A stretch of DNA of 64,000 bases from Fischerella sp. PCC 9431 (GCF_000447295.1 NZ_KE650771.1:250184-314183); one strand, 5' to 3'; counted from the stretch's first letter, positions 1-10,235 are shown. Translations and numbers: made by a program. The notes: generated from the letters alone by a model not told the origin.

Positions 1-846
1 ACCTGCCAAATCAAAAGCAAGTTGACATACTTGCGTGACTGCTTTCGAGTCAGGGATTGTGTGAGAGGAAGAATTATCTTTCAAGATATTGAGAGCATCA
101 ACTACCGCATAGATACAGTCATTGTCTTGTTGTGCTGTTGTGTGAAGCTTCAATACTACGGCGGCTGCACCCTCACCTAGCATCCAACCATTAACATTTT
201 GATCATAACTTAAACTATTAACACCTGTATTGGATTTTGCCGTTTGATTTTGCACTAAAAGACTAAGGCTATTCTCAGCTAGCTCGACAGCACCGACAAC
301 AACAGCGTCTACTTCTCCGATTGCAAGTAGCTTTTTTGCAACTTCCAAAGCTTTAAATATTGAATGTTGTTCGGCAACTAGTGTAAATAAAGGACCAGCA
401 AAATTCCACAGATTGGAAATACTGTCTTTTCCTTCTGGTTTAAGAATACGAAGAGAAAGTTCGGTTGCAGCAACAATAATAACTGCTACCCTGCTTCCTT
501 TGTTGAAATTTACATCTTTGATAGCATTGTCAGCTACCTGGAGCATCAATAGTTCTTGAGGTTTGAATTTGTCTTCCTCAGATGCTAATTTAAAATCCGA
601 AAAATCTATTTCAAAATCTTTAATGTATGCTCCCAAGGGTGCGATATTAGTGTCAAAATTATTGTTGTTGAGTAAGTGTTCTTGGGTTGTAAATTCTTGC
701 CATCTCTCATTAGGAAAAGTAGCAAAGTGTTGAGTTACTTCATAAATGCTACGTTCAAAAGCATCTAATCCTTGACAACCACCTAAAAAACAATCCATAC
801 CAACAATTGCTACTTTAGGATTTTTAATTTGTTCATCTTTTTTCAT
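1..846 (-). CDS. Ketosynthase-like PKS/PUFA-synthase subunit, 5' part (truncated by window edge)
   Basis: The frame is open from an ATG at 846 to the left edge (282 codons visible). The N-terminus reads KNPKVAIVGMDCFLGG, a ketosynthase-type opening, and further on WMLGEGAAAVVLK matches the conserved KS GEGA region. Where active KS domains have the A-C-A-S-S nucleophile, this protein reads VAEQHS, so the cysteine is absent. That fits a chain-length-factor or structural KS as found in PfaB/PfaC and HglC/HglD-type subunits. It lies 112 bp downstream of the PKS on the same strand and is probably cotranscribed, forming a complex with it in glycolipid or fatty acid assembly. Which subunit it is cannot be decided because the C-terminal domains are off the window. 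Confidence 0.8.
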   Translation of the reverse strand, partial: MKKDEQIKNPKVAIVGMDCFLGGCQGLDAFERSIYEVTQHFATFPNERWQEFTTQEHLLNNNNFDTNIAPLGAYIKDFEIDFSDFKLASEEDKFKPQELLMLQVADNAIKDVNFNKGSRVAVIIVAATELSLRILKPEGKDSISNLWNFAGPLFTLVAEQHSIFKALEVAKKLLAIGEVDAVVVGAVELAENSLSLLVQNQTAKSNTGVNSLSYDQNVNGWMLGEGAAAVVLKLHTTAQQDNDCIYAVVDALNILKDNSSSHTIPDSKAVTQVCQLAFDLAG

Positions 847-958
847 TACTTAATCTTTATCTCTCTAGCTATGTATATTTTGGTAAATAAATTAGAATTG
901 AGAAAAGGATAGAGAGACAAAAGATTATCAATATCTCCTTGTCTCTTGTTTTATCCTT

Positions 959-3900
959 CTAATCTTTAAATCTTCTGGACAAAATAGTTCCCTTTGCTCC
1001 AATCATGCGATTATATATTTTACCTTCAATATCATGTGCAATCACATCAGCAGTCACAGATGATTCTGTCTTTGACTTTATTTCACAAGAAACGTAAAAA
1101 GGTTGATCAAATGGTATAGGTGCAAACTGCTCAAGAGTTTTAATTTCTGATGGTAAACATCCTTGTTGATGAAAATATTGCGTCCAAATCCACAGTGCAT
1201 GAATCTGAACATCTGCAATATAGGGATTAAAAGTTTTTACAGGAAATTGTCCTTGTTTTCTTTCCTCAAGATTTGGCAAAGCACATTCTATAGTTATTTT
1301 TTCAGGGCTAGCATTTAAGATAGTTTGTACACCCTGAAAACAAGAACCATGAAATAAGCTTGATGCCCCATTTTGATAAAGTGATTTACTAGAACCGAAA
1401 ATTATTTCTTCCTGTCTCAAATTCAGCAAACCATACTTAGGAAAAACTGGAATTTGCTGCTTAATGTTTAACTGACTGCTGAAATGGTAACGAGTTTTTC
1501 CTTCTGGATTCTTACTCCATATTTTAGCATCAAAATGAATCTCGTCAACATCATTTTTAGAAATTTCTTGCAAATCTAAAATGTATTCATTTGGCTGATT
1601 TTGCTCAAAAATAATTCCTTTTAAAACTTTGAAGTTTGAGCAACTAAATGATTTGTAGCCAGGATAAAGTTGTTCACAAGTATTGGCAATCCATGTGAGA
1701 GCGCAAGTGGCAGGTAAAACTGGACGACCAGCAATGACATGATCTTGTAAAAATGGATTGGCTGCTAAGATTAATCGGCGCTGGATACGATATTGTTTCA
1801 ACTCTGGGTTGGACGACTGAGGTATGTACACTAAGGGACTACCTATTACCACTTGCGTAGTTAGTTGATTCACTGGTGCTAGTTCATCAACTAACATTTG
1901 AGTTCCAACTTCTATAGGAATAGTCTCTATACTCCTTTCGGCAAAAGCTTTTTTCAACTCTGGTGTTACCATACCACTATCCCAAGGTCCCCAATTAATC
2001 GCAACGACATGACAATTTGGATAGTTGCGTTTAACAAGATGAGCGGACTTATTGAGAATTTCATTAGCGATCGCATAATCTGACTGACCAATATTCCCGT
2101 AAAAACCCACTACCGAAGAAAACAAGACTAAATAATTGAGTTGGCTAGGTGACACGCAGCGCAACAGATTTTCCAAACCTGCAACTTTGGCTGCATAAAC
2201 AATTTCAAAGTCCTGTTCTGATTTATTTTCAATCCGCTTATCTGCTAGATTACCAGCGCCATGAATGATTCCCGTGACTGCACCCAAACGCTCGACTGCT
2301 GTAGTAACTTGTTCTTGGAGTTGGGTTGCATCAGTGATATCCACGCTCAGATACTCTGCTTGTCCACCAGCCTCCTCAATTGCTCGTAGCGTTGCTTGAA
2401 TTTCTCGTCTCGATGAAATCGCCTTGTACTTTTTCTGCACCATTGCAGGTGTAGGCTTTTCTCCTTTGGCGATAAAATCATCCATAATCCGCTTTTTCAA
2501 TTCCCCTTCAGTCGAGCAGCCTTCAGCCCACACAGGTTCAGGATCTACAGGCGAACGGCCCAGCAGAATGAATTTGCACTGATAACACTGCGCCAGCTTG
2601 ATTACACATTGAGCCGTGATTCCTTTTGCACCACCACTGACGAGAAAAACTTGGGATTGGGGAGAAGATGCAGTGAGTGGAAGAAGCGGTGAGGCAGTCG
2701 CAGTCCTGGCGGTTTCCGTCGGTTGCGAACTGCCGAACCCGAAGGGTGACGCGAAGAGTATTTCATTTGTATTTCCCGTATCTCCGTGTCCCCCTTGTCC
2801 TCCTTGTCCCCCATCTCTCCGTATCTCCGGCTCGCAAACTAACGTTGTTCGTCCTTGTGAACTATATCCAACTTCAGTAATTAACCGATTGGGATCATAA
2901 AGTTCGTTCAGGATATACCGTACTGATGTTTGAGTATCTATATCGGGACTCAGATCAATTGCACGGCAAAATACACTTTCCCATTCCTGATTCAGGCTTT
3001 TAGTTAGTCCAAATAATCCGCCACTAATGGCACCAAAATTAGTTTTGCAGCCTAGTCCAAACTGGCCATCAAGATGAGTAACGCTAACAAAGCAACTATG
3101 TCCTTGAGATGCTGCTTGATTGAGTGGTACTTTGAGGTATTTGGCGATCAGAAAGACGTGACGCAAGATTGCTTTCTCAGTTTCCAAAAAACGGACGTGA
3201 TTACTTGCATCATCATGGTTATCGGGATTGAGATGGATAAAAGCAGCAATTTGACCATACTGAGAAGCGATCGCTTCTAACTGATTTTGCAAATGCTCTT
3301 CGTTTAAATTTGCCAGCACAACCCGATTAACTCCTTCTGGTAAAGGTAATTGATCTGCAATTACGGTTTGAGGAAAACTCAACACAACTACTTTCCAATC
3401 ACGCTGCAAAAGAGCTAGAGCTAATTCTGAAGTCATCGGGGTGCCATCATCAGTCAGCAAGGCGATATGCTTCTCAGGTAGGGAAAAATCCAGTATATCT
3501 GGTTCAGGAAGGAATTTGAGATGAACGCAATTGCGGAGAATATTGTGATTAACTTCAGATTGCTGGTTGTAAGGCTCGGCTAAAAGTGTTTTTTTTTCTA
3601 GCACATTAGCCTGTTGTTTCATATAGTCAACGATTTGACCAAGGGTACGTAATTCTCCCAGTTCTTCAGGATTGGGCTTAGGTAAATCTGGGCATAATTC
3701 CAGTAACCCTCCTAAAATCTCAACTCGTTTGATGGAATCAATACCTAAATCTGCCTCCATATCCATTGACAGCTCCAACATCTCAACTGGATAGCCTGTC
3801 TTTTCACCGACTACGTTTAGCAGAATTTGACTGAGGTCAGTTAAATCAAGGGGTGGAGCAGAAAAAGTTGATTCTTCCGAAGTCGTAAAAGTGAGGGGAA

Positions 3901-6900
3901 CTACGGAAGAAGAAGCTATGTGCATATCTTTACTATCCGTGTGTGTCACCACCTCATCCAAAGCAACTTCTTCTGTCTTCACTGGCGCAGATTCAACGTC
4001 AGTACTTCCTGGAAGCAGAGTCTGCAAATATTCTACAATTTGACCAAGACTACGTCGTTTTTCTAGTTCTTCTAGATTGGGTTTAGACAAATCTGGGTAT
4101 AATTCCAGTAATGATCCCAAAATTTCAACTCTTTTAACGGCATCAATTCCCAAATCCTCCTCCATATCCATCGACAGTTCCAGCATTCCTACCGGATAGC
4201 CCGTCTTTTCACTAACTATATTTAGTAGAGTCTGAATGAAGGTCGATTCATCAATGGTTATAGGTGATGAAGGCAGATCTGAAGATGGAATGACAAGAGT
4301 ATTCGAGGTAGTTACGCTGACTTGTTTTGTGTCATAACTAGTATGATTGTAAGTACCATTACTGTGACCATTGCTAGTACCATTACTTACAGCATGGCTG
4401 ACACCATTACCTGTGCCATTGACTAAAACAGGCTCAAAGTCAGTTATAAAACTGTGAGTGGGTACAGCAGCAGCCGGGGTAGTTTTACCATTAATTGTGA
4501 CTGGATCAGCAGAAGCATGTTCATCACTAAATCCCGTGGGCTGTTTAGCGTTTATAGTAGCAAGTAGCTGACTGTAGTGTTGCTGGAGCAATTGGAAAAA
4601 CTTTTTGGTTTGTTCTGTTTGATGGTTGAGATATTGCTCATGAACACGCAGTGTCTCACCATGATGTTCGTGAAAGCGCATCATGCTGCGCTCAGAGTAA
4701 GAAAGGGCTATTTGTTTCGTCTCCGCATCTTGATGAGGAAATTGATCATTTACCAGCAAAGAATTCTGCTGCTGCATCAGTTGGAAAAAGGTTTTGGTAT
4801 ATTCCGTCTGATGCTGCAAAGACTGTTCATGAACACGCAAGGCGTCACGTTGATTGCGATTGAATTCTATGAGGCTGTATTCTAAACTATCTAAAAGTAG
4901 TTGGTAATTTTGGGTAAGTTCTGGACTTGTTTGCATTTGTGCTTTGGGAGTTGCTTGAGGGTATTTCTTCTGAGCAGAAGATTTTTCTGGTTTATTACCG
5001 TTTGCAACTGATGTGGAATGGTTGCGGGGTTTATTAACAGGTTGGGATATGGGAGTTTGGTCTGTCTTTTGAGTCGCTGGAGTAGACAGGGTATTTACCT
5101 CAGAGGACTGATTTTTTACAGCAGGAAGACTAACTTTATGTCCGTTCTGCAAAGCTTTTGAAAAAGCTTGTTTTGTCTTTTCTGAGATGTAATTAGAACC
5201 ATTTAGCTGGACAATCAGCTGCTTATTGTTTTTCACTTCTGGTGTTTTCTGCTCAAGTTGGTAGGGATCAGGGTTTTTTAAAGATAAGCCAGCCACACGT
5301 AACTGCATAACAGCTTCTCGAAAACAGCGATCGCTATCTTTTTGATAACTGCCATTCAAAGCCACAGTTAAATGAGGTTGATCACGGAGGATATCTTTTA
5401 CTAAGTTGGTCAGAATGCCTTTAGGACCAAACTCTATGAAACAATAGCCACCTTGAGCATAAATATTTTCAATCTCTTGCTTAAAATGTACCTGATTAAT
5501 CAGGTGTTGTTTGAGGATTTTTTGAATCGCTTGTGGTTCTTTCGGGTAACGCTCTCCTGTCACATTAGTGTACACAGGGATTGTTGGCTCGTTGAAATTA
5601 ACTTCCTCAATTGCTTGAGCCAAGGGTTTCTGAGCATGAGCGACCAACGGTGTATGAAAAGCTGCTGAAACAGGTAGCAAAAAGGTAGAATAAGCCTGAG
5701 CTTGCAGTTGATCCTGTACTTGTGCTATTTCGGCTTTCGCCCCTGCCAACACCACTTGAGTTGGAGAATTCAAATTAGCAATACTCACTAAAGGGAAATT
5801 CTTGATGATTTCTGCAACTTGACTGACATCACCTTTAACTGCCAGCATAGCTCCTGCATCAAAGTCAGGATCATTTGGTGCAGCCATCGCTTGACCCCTG
5901 GCTTTAACTAGGAAAAAGTAATCTTCCTCATTGAGAACACCCGCAGCCCACAAAGCCGTCAATTCTCCAAAGCTGTGTCCAACGAGAAAGTCTGGCTTGA
6001 ATCCTCCCTGTTGTAATAGCTTATACAGACCAACGCTGAAAGCTCCAATTGCTGCTTGTGCATATTCTGTCTTTTGCAATGCTTCAACTTGTGACTGTTT
6101 TTGAGCTTGATCAAAAACAGGTGGAGGGAAAACTATTTGGGAAACGGGTTTGAGACCATCTTTGCAGAAAAGGTTATCTATCTGACTATAAGTCTGTCGC
6201 AAGCAAGGAAAGTTGATCACAAGTTCTCGACCCATTTCCAAGTATTGAGAACCTTGACCAGAAAACAAAGCAACTACTTTGCCTTCAATTGGCAGACTAG
6301 TTTGGCGATAATAAATTCCTTGGGGATGCTCCCAAGATTCTGTTTGTGGCTTATTGGTGAGCAAGTCAATACTGATCTGCAATAATTTGCAAGCCTCAGT
6401 CAAAGATTCGGCGACAAATCCCACTCTCGCATTGGTGGCAGGAATTTCTGATAATTGAGACGTCGCAATCAGTTGTGCATAATGCTGTTCTTTTTCTGGG
6501 GATTGTAACTGACCCAAAATTTCTTGACAGTGTGATCTTAACTGCTCAGGTGTTGATGCAAATAACAGTACTGATTGCGGGGTATTATGTAAACGATAAG
6601 GGCGATCGTGTTCACTAGAGTATTCTTCTAAGACAATGTGGTAATTTGTGCCACCAAAACCAAAGGAACTCACTCCCGCACGTCTTGGCACTTCTTTTTG
6701 AGAGGGAATCCAAGGCCTAGTTTTTGTATTCAAATACAACGGTGAGTTTTCAAAACCGAGTTTAGGATGTGGTTGAGTAATATTAATGGTTGCTGGTAAT
6801 ACTTTGTGGTGTAAAGCTAACGCTGTTTTGATGAGACTTGCAGCACCCGCAGCAGCTTTTGCATGTCCGATCTGTGATTTGACACTTCCAAGTGCAATGT

Positions 6901-8143
6901 GTTGTGTTCGGGAATTGTTTTCGCTAAAAACTTCTTTGAGAGCTGTAAATTCGGCGGGATCTCCAACCATAGTACCTGTACCATGTGCTTCAATTAAACC
7001 GACACTGGTAGGTGAAAATCCTGCATCTTCATAAGCACGATGCAAAGCTCTCACTTGCCCTTCTGGGCGAGGTGCATAAATGCTTTTATAGCGACCATCA
7101 CTGGAGGCACCAATACCTTTGATCACTGCATAGATTCGGTCATTGTCCCTAATCGCGTCTTCCAGGCGTTTCAACACCAACATGCCAATACCTTCAGCTA
7201 GCATCATGCCATCCGATTGAGCATCAAAAGGTTTGGTATTCTGGCTTGGGGAAACAGCAGGTGTTTTGCTAAAACACATATAGGCAACAATCGAGTTGTC
7301 AGTGTCAACTCCACCAGTGAGCATCATGTCGGCTCGATACTCAACGAGTTCACTAATTGACATTGCGAGCGCTCCTAATGAACTCGCACAAGCAGCATCG
7401 ACTACACAGTTCATCCCTCCCAAATCCAGGCGGTTAGCGATTCGCCCAGAAACGATGTTTGCTAACATACCAGGAAAAGCATTCTCTTCCCACGGCACAT
7501 ATGCACTTTTAATTTTCTCAATTATTTTTTGTGTATCTTCGTCAGACAAGCCACTGCTTTTTAAGACTTTCTCCCATATGGGATATTCTAACCTGGCACT
7601 CAATGGCATTGCTAACTGTCTTGCTAGTGCTACACCTAAAATTACCCCAGTACGCTCTCGGTTAAATTGTTTGGTTTCGCCATAGCCTGCATCTTCGATC
7701 GCTGCTTTTGCAACAACTAAACCTAGTAACTGGGAAATATCTGTGACTTCCAAAAGATTTGGAGGAAGTCCAAATTCTATTGGATTAAATTCGATGTCGG
7801 GGATAAATCCACCACGTTTGCAATAAGTTTTGTCAGGGGCTTTGGGGTTAGGATCATAGTAGTCGTCAATATTCCAACGCGATGGAGGAACATCGGTAAT
7901 ACAATCAACTTGGCGAATAATTTTTTCCCAATATTCCTGTAAATTTTTAGATTGTGGGAAAATAGAAGCCATTCCAATAATAGCAACAGGATTTTGTTGC
8001 AATTTTCTATTAATCTTATGAGTTTCAGTTGCATTTGCAGACATCATTTTTTTAACCTGTATCAGTTTGTGCAAAGCTTGTTCACAATTGCTAACTTCTT
8101 GTTGTAACTGTGCAAAGTCAACTTCAATTCTAGAAGCAGCCAT
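959..8143 (-). CDS. hglE: Iterative type I polyketide synthase, heterocyst glycolipid synthase HglE type (KS-AT-ACP-ACP-KR-DH)
   Basis: A 2394-residue multidomain synthase with the layout of HglE and PfaA, which make long-chain polyhydroxy or polyunsaturated acyl chains. KS spans about 50-510 with Cys252 in DAACASS, then EAHGTGT and GHAKAAAG histidines. AT spans about 620-920 with GHSFGE near 721. A helical linker with two repeats of an RVHEQ-containing segment covers about 1088-1190, followed by an Asn/Gly/Ser-rich linker. Two ACPs follow: the first has GIDAVKR (Ala1335 where Ser is expected), the second GIDSIKR (Ser1470). KR has the nucleotide-binding loop near 1830 and YAIAN near 2020. A hot-dog dehydratase-like region with DHVIAGRPVLPAT starts near 2132. 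A Gly-rich, repeat-derived stretch at about 1773-1830 interrupts the KR region. HglE (or its paralogue HglE2) is preferred over a PUFA synthase because of the cyanobacterial context and nearby devBCA and HEP genes; this is inference. Confidence 0.8.
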   Translation of the reverse strand: MAASRIEVDFAQLQQEVSNCEQALHKLIQVKKMMSANATETHKINRKLQQNPVAIIGMASIFPQSKNLQEYWEKIIRQVDCITDVPPSRWNIDDYYDPNPKAPDKTYCKRGGFIPDIEFNPIEFGLPPNLLEVTDISQLLGLVVAKAAIEDAGYGETKQFNRERTGVILGVALARQLAMPLSARLEYPIWEKVLKSSGLSDEDTQKIIEKIKSAYVPWEENAFPGMLANIVSGRIANRLDLGGMNCVVDAACASSLGALAMSISELVEYRADMMLTGGVDTDNSIVAYMCFSKTPAVSPSQNTKPFDAQSDGMMLAEGIGMLVLKRLEDAIRDNDRIYAVIKGIGASSDGRYKSIYAPRPEGQVRALHRAYEDAGFSPTSVGLIEAHGTGTMVGDPAEFTALKEVFSENNSRTQHIALGSVKSQIGHAKAAAGAASLIKTALALHHKVLPATINITQPHPKLGFENSPLYLNTKTRPWIPSQKEVPRRAGVSSFGFGGTNYHIVLEEYSSEHDRPYRLHNTPQSVLLFASTPEQLRSHCQEILGQLQSPEKEQHYAQLIATSQLSEIPATNARVGFVAESLTEACKLLQISIDLLTNKPQTESWEHPQGIYYRQTSLPIEGKVVALFSGQGSQYLEMGRELVINFPCLRQTYSQIDNLFCKDGLKPVSQIVFPPPVFDQAQKQSQVEALQKTEYAQAAIGAFSVGLYKLLQQGGFKPDFLVGHSFGELTALWAAGVLNEEDYFFLVKARGQAMAAPNDPDFDAGAMLAVKGDVSQVAEIIKNFPLVSIANLNSPTQVVLAGAKAEIAQVQDQLQAQAYSTFLLPVSAAFHTPLVAHAQKPLAQAIEEVNFNEPTIPVYTNVTGERYPKEPQAIQKILKQHLINQVHFKQEIENIYAQGGYCFIEFGPKGILTNLVKDILRDQPHLTVALNGSYQKDSDRCFREAVMQLRVAGLSLKNPDPYQLEQKTPEVKNNKQLIVQLNGSNYISEKTKQAFSKALQNGHKVSLPAVKNQSSEVNTLSTPATQKTDQTPISQPVNKPRNHSTSVANGNKPEKSSAQKKYPQATPKAQMQTSPELTQNYQLLLDSLEYSLIEFNRNQRDALRVHEQSLQHQTEYTKTFFQLMQQQNSLLVNDQFPHQDAETKQIALSYSERSMMRFHEHHGETLRVHEQYLNHQTEQTKKFFQLLQQHYSQLLATINAKQPTGFSDEHASADPVTINGKTTPAAAVPTHSFITDFEPVLVNGTGNGVSHAVSNGTSNGHSNGTYNHTSYDTKQVSVTTSNTLVIPSSDLPSSPITIDESTFIQTLLNIVSEKTGYPVGMLELSMDMEEDLGIDAVKRVEILGSLLELYPDLSKPNLEELEKRRSLGQIVEYLQTLLPGSTDVESAPVKTEEVALDEVVTHTDSKDMHIASSSVVPLTFTTSEESTFSAPPLDLTDLSQILLNVVGEKTGYPVEMLELSMDMEADLGIDSIKRVEILGGLLELCPDLPKPNPEELGELRTLGQIVDYMKQQANVLEKKTLLAEPYNQQSEVNHNILRNCVHLKFLPEPDILDFSLPEKHIALLTDDGTPMTSELALALLQRDWKVVVLSFPQTVIADQLPLPEGVNRVVLANLNEEHLQNQLEAIASQYGQIAAFIHLNPDNHDDASNHVRFLETEKAILRHVFLIAKYLKVPLNQAASQGHSCFVSVTHLDGQFGLGCKTNFGAISGGLFGLTKSLNQEWESVFCRAIDLSPDIDTQTSVRYILNELYDPNRLITEVGYSSQGRTTLVCEPEIRRDGGQGGQGGHGDTGNTNEILFASPFGFGSSQPTETARTATASPLLPLTASSPQSQVFLVSGGAKGITAQCVIKLAQCYQCKFILLGRSPVDPEPVWAEGCSTEGELKKRIMDDFIAKGEKPTPAMVQKKYKAISSRREIQATLRAIEEAGGQAEYLSVDITDATQLQEQVTTAVERLGAVTGIIHGAGNLADKRIENKSEQDFEIVYAAKVAGLENLLRCVSPSQLNYLVLFSSVVGFYGNIGQSDYAIANEILNKSAHLVKRNYPNCHVVAINWGPWDSGMVTPELKKAFAERSIETIPIEVGTQMLVDELAPVNQLTTQVVIGSPLVYIPQSSNPELKQYRIQRRLILAANPFLQDHVIAGRPVLPATCALTWIANTCEQLYPGYKSFSCSNFKVLKGIIFEQNQPNEYILDLQEISKNDVDEIHFDAKIWSKNPEGKTRYHFSSQLNIKQQIPVFPKYGLLNLRQEEIIFGSSKSLYQNGASSLFHGSCFQGVQTILNASPEKITIECALPNLEERKQGQFPVKTFNPYIADVQIHALWIWTQYFHQQGCLPSEIKTLEQFAPIPFDQPFYVSCEIKSKTESSVTADVIAHDIEGKIYNRMIGAKGTILSRRFKD
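2650..2835. repeat. Repetitive elements inserted in frame within the PKS gene
   Basis: On the plus strand, 2770-2830 is built of near-heptameric units of the CTCCGTN / CCCCTTGTCCT type, which look like intergenic short tandem repeats of filamentous cyanobacteria. Adjacent bases at about 2705-2760 form a second GC-richer block containing GAACTGCCGAACCCGAAG. In the PKS frame they encode a Gly/Gln/His-rich and a Ser/Pro/Thr/Ala-rich linker without disturbing the reading frame. Confidence 0.55.
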
Positions 8144-8802
8144 GGCTTAATTTTCATTATTTACTTGGAGAATGTAGGGAATTTGCCAAGATGTATATGC
8201 TCTATGAAAAATAATCTTTAATTAGTAGTTAAGAGATAAATCATTGATTATTTTTACAGAGCGAGTTAGAATTCATATCTTTCAGGCTGCTACATAAATC
8301 TTGAAATAGCTTAATCTTGGATTACTTCACCTCAATAAAATCATCAAAGAAATTGATGTTTGTAATACCATACATGAGCAAACATTTGTCTCTGGCACAG
8401 AGCAAGCAGATTTATCTGTTGGAGCCAATACAAAATTGTTCAACTGAGCTTGTTGAAGTGTCACTATGAAGTCTAAAATCCAAAACTATTTGACTATTTC
8501 TGCTTATTCTAGACTGCTTACTTCTATGTAGCAACTTATATGCAACAAAGCAATTTTTACGATATGCAATTCTCAGGCAGTATTTTGTGTTAGATAATAA
8601 TCAATCCATATATAGAATTCCTATTTAAATTTTCCACAGAAATGATCCCAGGTTATGTTTCATATTTAGAGTTAAGACTTTCCTTGCTCAGATACTAAGT
8701 TAATCAAACAAACCTGATTCCTATAAAAACATTAGCTGAATTTGTTGGTTGTTGATAATTTGATACATGAGTGAGCATTTATGTCACAGTTTAAACGTAG
8801 TT
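8144..8802. other. AT-rich intergenic region upstream of the PKS
   Basis: No convincing gene is visible. It must hold the promoter of the PKS gene (minus strand), but no binding site could be assigned with confidence. One copy of the dispersed TCTAAAATCCAAAA repeat lies near 8474-8487. Confidence 0.5.
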
Positions 8803-9120
8803 CTATTCTGAATCAGTATCACTACTTTTCTTTCTAGATTCTGTCTTTTCTTCAGCAGCAGTTAATAGCCGGCGTTCAAGTTCACTAATACTAATTCCAA
8901 GCTCAGAAGCGGTTTTTGTTTTCCATTCTTCCAGTTCAGAATCATGTTGATTGAGCCATTCATGCACTGCTATACGTGCCATTTCAGCTTTACGAGCTGT
9001 CTGGCGGGCTGCATGAAAAATTAGCCTCTGGTGATCAAACCTGGTCAATGAGAGCATGAATCGCTGTAATTTCATTCTCTTGAAGACGCGAACAACTTTA
9101 GCCACATCACCTATGTCCAA
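8803..9120 (-). CDS. Small hypothetical protein (105 aa)
   Basis: Not recognised. The 105-residue product starts MDIGDVAKVVRVFKRMKL and is predicted to be largely helical and soluble. It has a basic, Arg-rich N-terminal half, an acidic middle and a charged Ser/Asp/Glu tail. No membrane segment or signal peptide is seen. It stands alone between two long AT-rich spacers. The codon pattern and clean ATG make it plausible as a real gene, but no function is proposed. Confidence 0.5.
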   Translation of the reverse strand: MDIGDVAKVVRVFKRMKLQRFMLSLTRFDHQRLIFHAARQTARKAEMARIAVHEWLNQHDSELEEWKTKTASELGISISELERRLLTAAEEKTESRKKSSDTDSE

Positions 9121-9881
9121 CTTTTAATAACACTATCTCATCTATCAAGAGTTTCTTTTACGAAATTGCATATAAATTGTATATTCGCGCTTTTTAATAT
9201 TATGTTCATGCCATGAAAATCCAAATATAAGGTACAAAATAAAAGAAAATCACTTATTTTTCATCATTAGTTATCAAATCACTTACGTTCTCTTTTATGA
9301 AAATATGATTTTCTGAGTTTTTGTCAAAGTTATATGTACTATTTATTACTATTACTTAATTATGCTGTTCTAAGTTCTTTTAATCAAGGAGATTACAAAA
9401 TAATAATTGTACGTAGATTAATGTATAAAGCTCATGAGTATAAACATCTACCATACAAAATATTTTTTAAATATATTCTAAGAGTCTGGATTTTATAGAA
9501 TATTATATTGTTATATCAATCACACATAAACGATACAAAATATTCTGCTTGATGATAGATGATTTAATTATACTTTTTACTAAATTCTACTAATATATTT
9601 GCTTGCGAAGAGATGCTTGTTAATATTCATGCTAATAACTTACATGCAATTATTTTTTCTATTTAAAGTTGTTGCATGGGAGTTGCATTTGAGTATCAAA
9701 AAGACTATGGTTGGTGATTAAATTGAATAAAGATAAAACTCCTCAGAGGAGGTAATGGTATTGCACATATTCACTACCTTAATAACTCTATTTCCTCATC
9801 TACCATTAGATATGAACACGACCTTGTGACATTCAACTTTTACTTGATTAGAATTCCACTAAACTAAACGGAGTTGCTGGC
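9121..9881. other. Very AT-rich intergenic region
   Basis: No gene recognised. It contains a 12-bp direct repeat, ATACAAAATATT, at 9453-9464 and 9533-9544. Near its right end there is a short palindrome, CTCCTC-A-GAGGAG, at 9739-9751. It probably includes the promoter of the small gene that follows. Confidence 0.4.
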
Positions 9882-10196
9882 ATGAGACTATCTGAGCTAG
9901 ATCCACTCATACCACTATCTAATTTAAGAGAAGAACTCCTCAAATTGCCAAAAGGCTACTGTTTTTATGAACAAGAACTTATAGAGTTTTTATCAAGACG
10001 ACGATGGCCTGAAAACAATCGCCGTATTGATAGAACAACTTTTTGGCGATGGAGGAACGATAATGGCATTGAGCATCAGAAAGTATTTAGTCGATTAGAT
10101 CTTTTAAAACTGTGCCAAATTTGCGATCACTATCGTATAGATGGAACTCGCAGTGAATACTTAGACATTATGAAGAGGAAAAAAGAGGTGTGCTAA
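9882..10196 (+). CDS. Small putative DNA-binding protein upstream of devBCA (104 aa)
   Basis: A 104-residue basic protein beginning MRLSELDPLIPLSNLREEL. The central segment DRTTFWRWRNDNGI resembles the recognition helix of a helix-turn-helix protein that selects short aromatic and basic contacts, and the protein ends in a Lys/Arg-rich tail (KRKKEVC). No membrane segment is present. It lies 248 bp before the devB start on the same strand, so it could be a local regulator of the exporter; this is inferred from position and the HTH-like helix only. The family was not identified. Confidence 0.55.
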   Translation: MRLSELDPLIPLSNLREELLKLPKGYCFYEQELIEFLSRRRWPENNRRIDRTTFWRWRNDNGIEHQKVFSRLDLLKLCQICDHYRIDGTRSEYLDIMKRKKEVC

Positions 10197-10235
10197 ACAA
10201 TAAACAAGTACAAATTTGAAAAAATAAATTTCTGA

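Noticed and set aside
9739..9751. Palindrome CTCCTC-A-GAGGAG
   Set aside because: Short and single; could be an operator but cannot be distinguished from chance.
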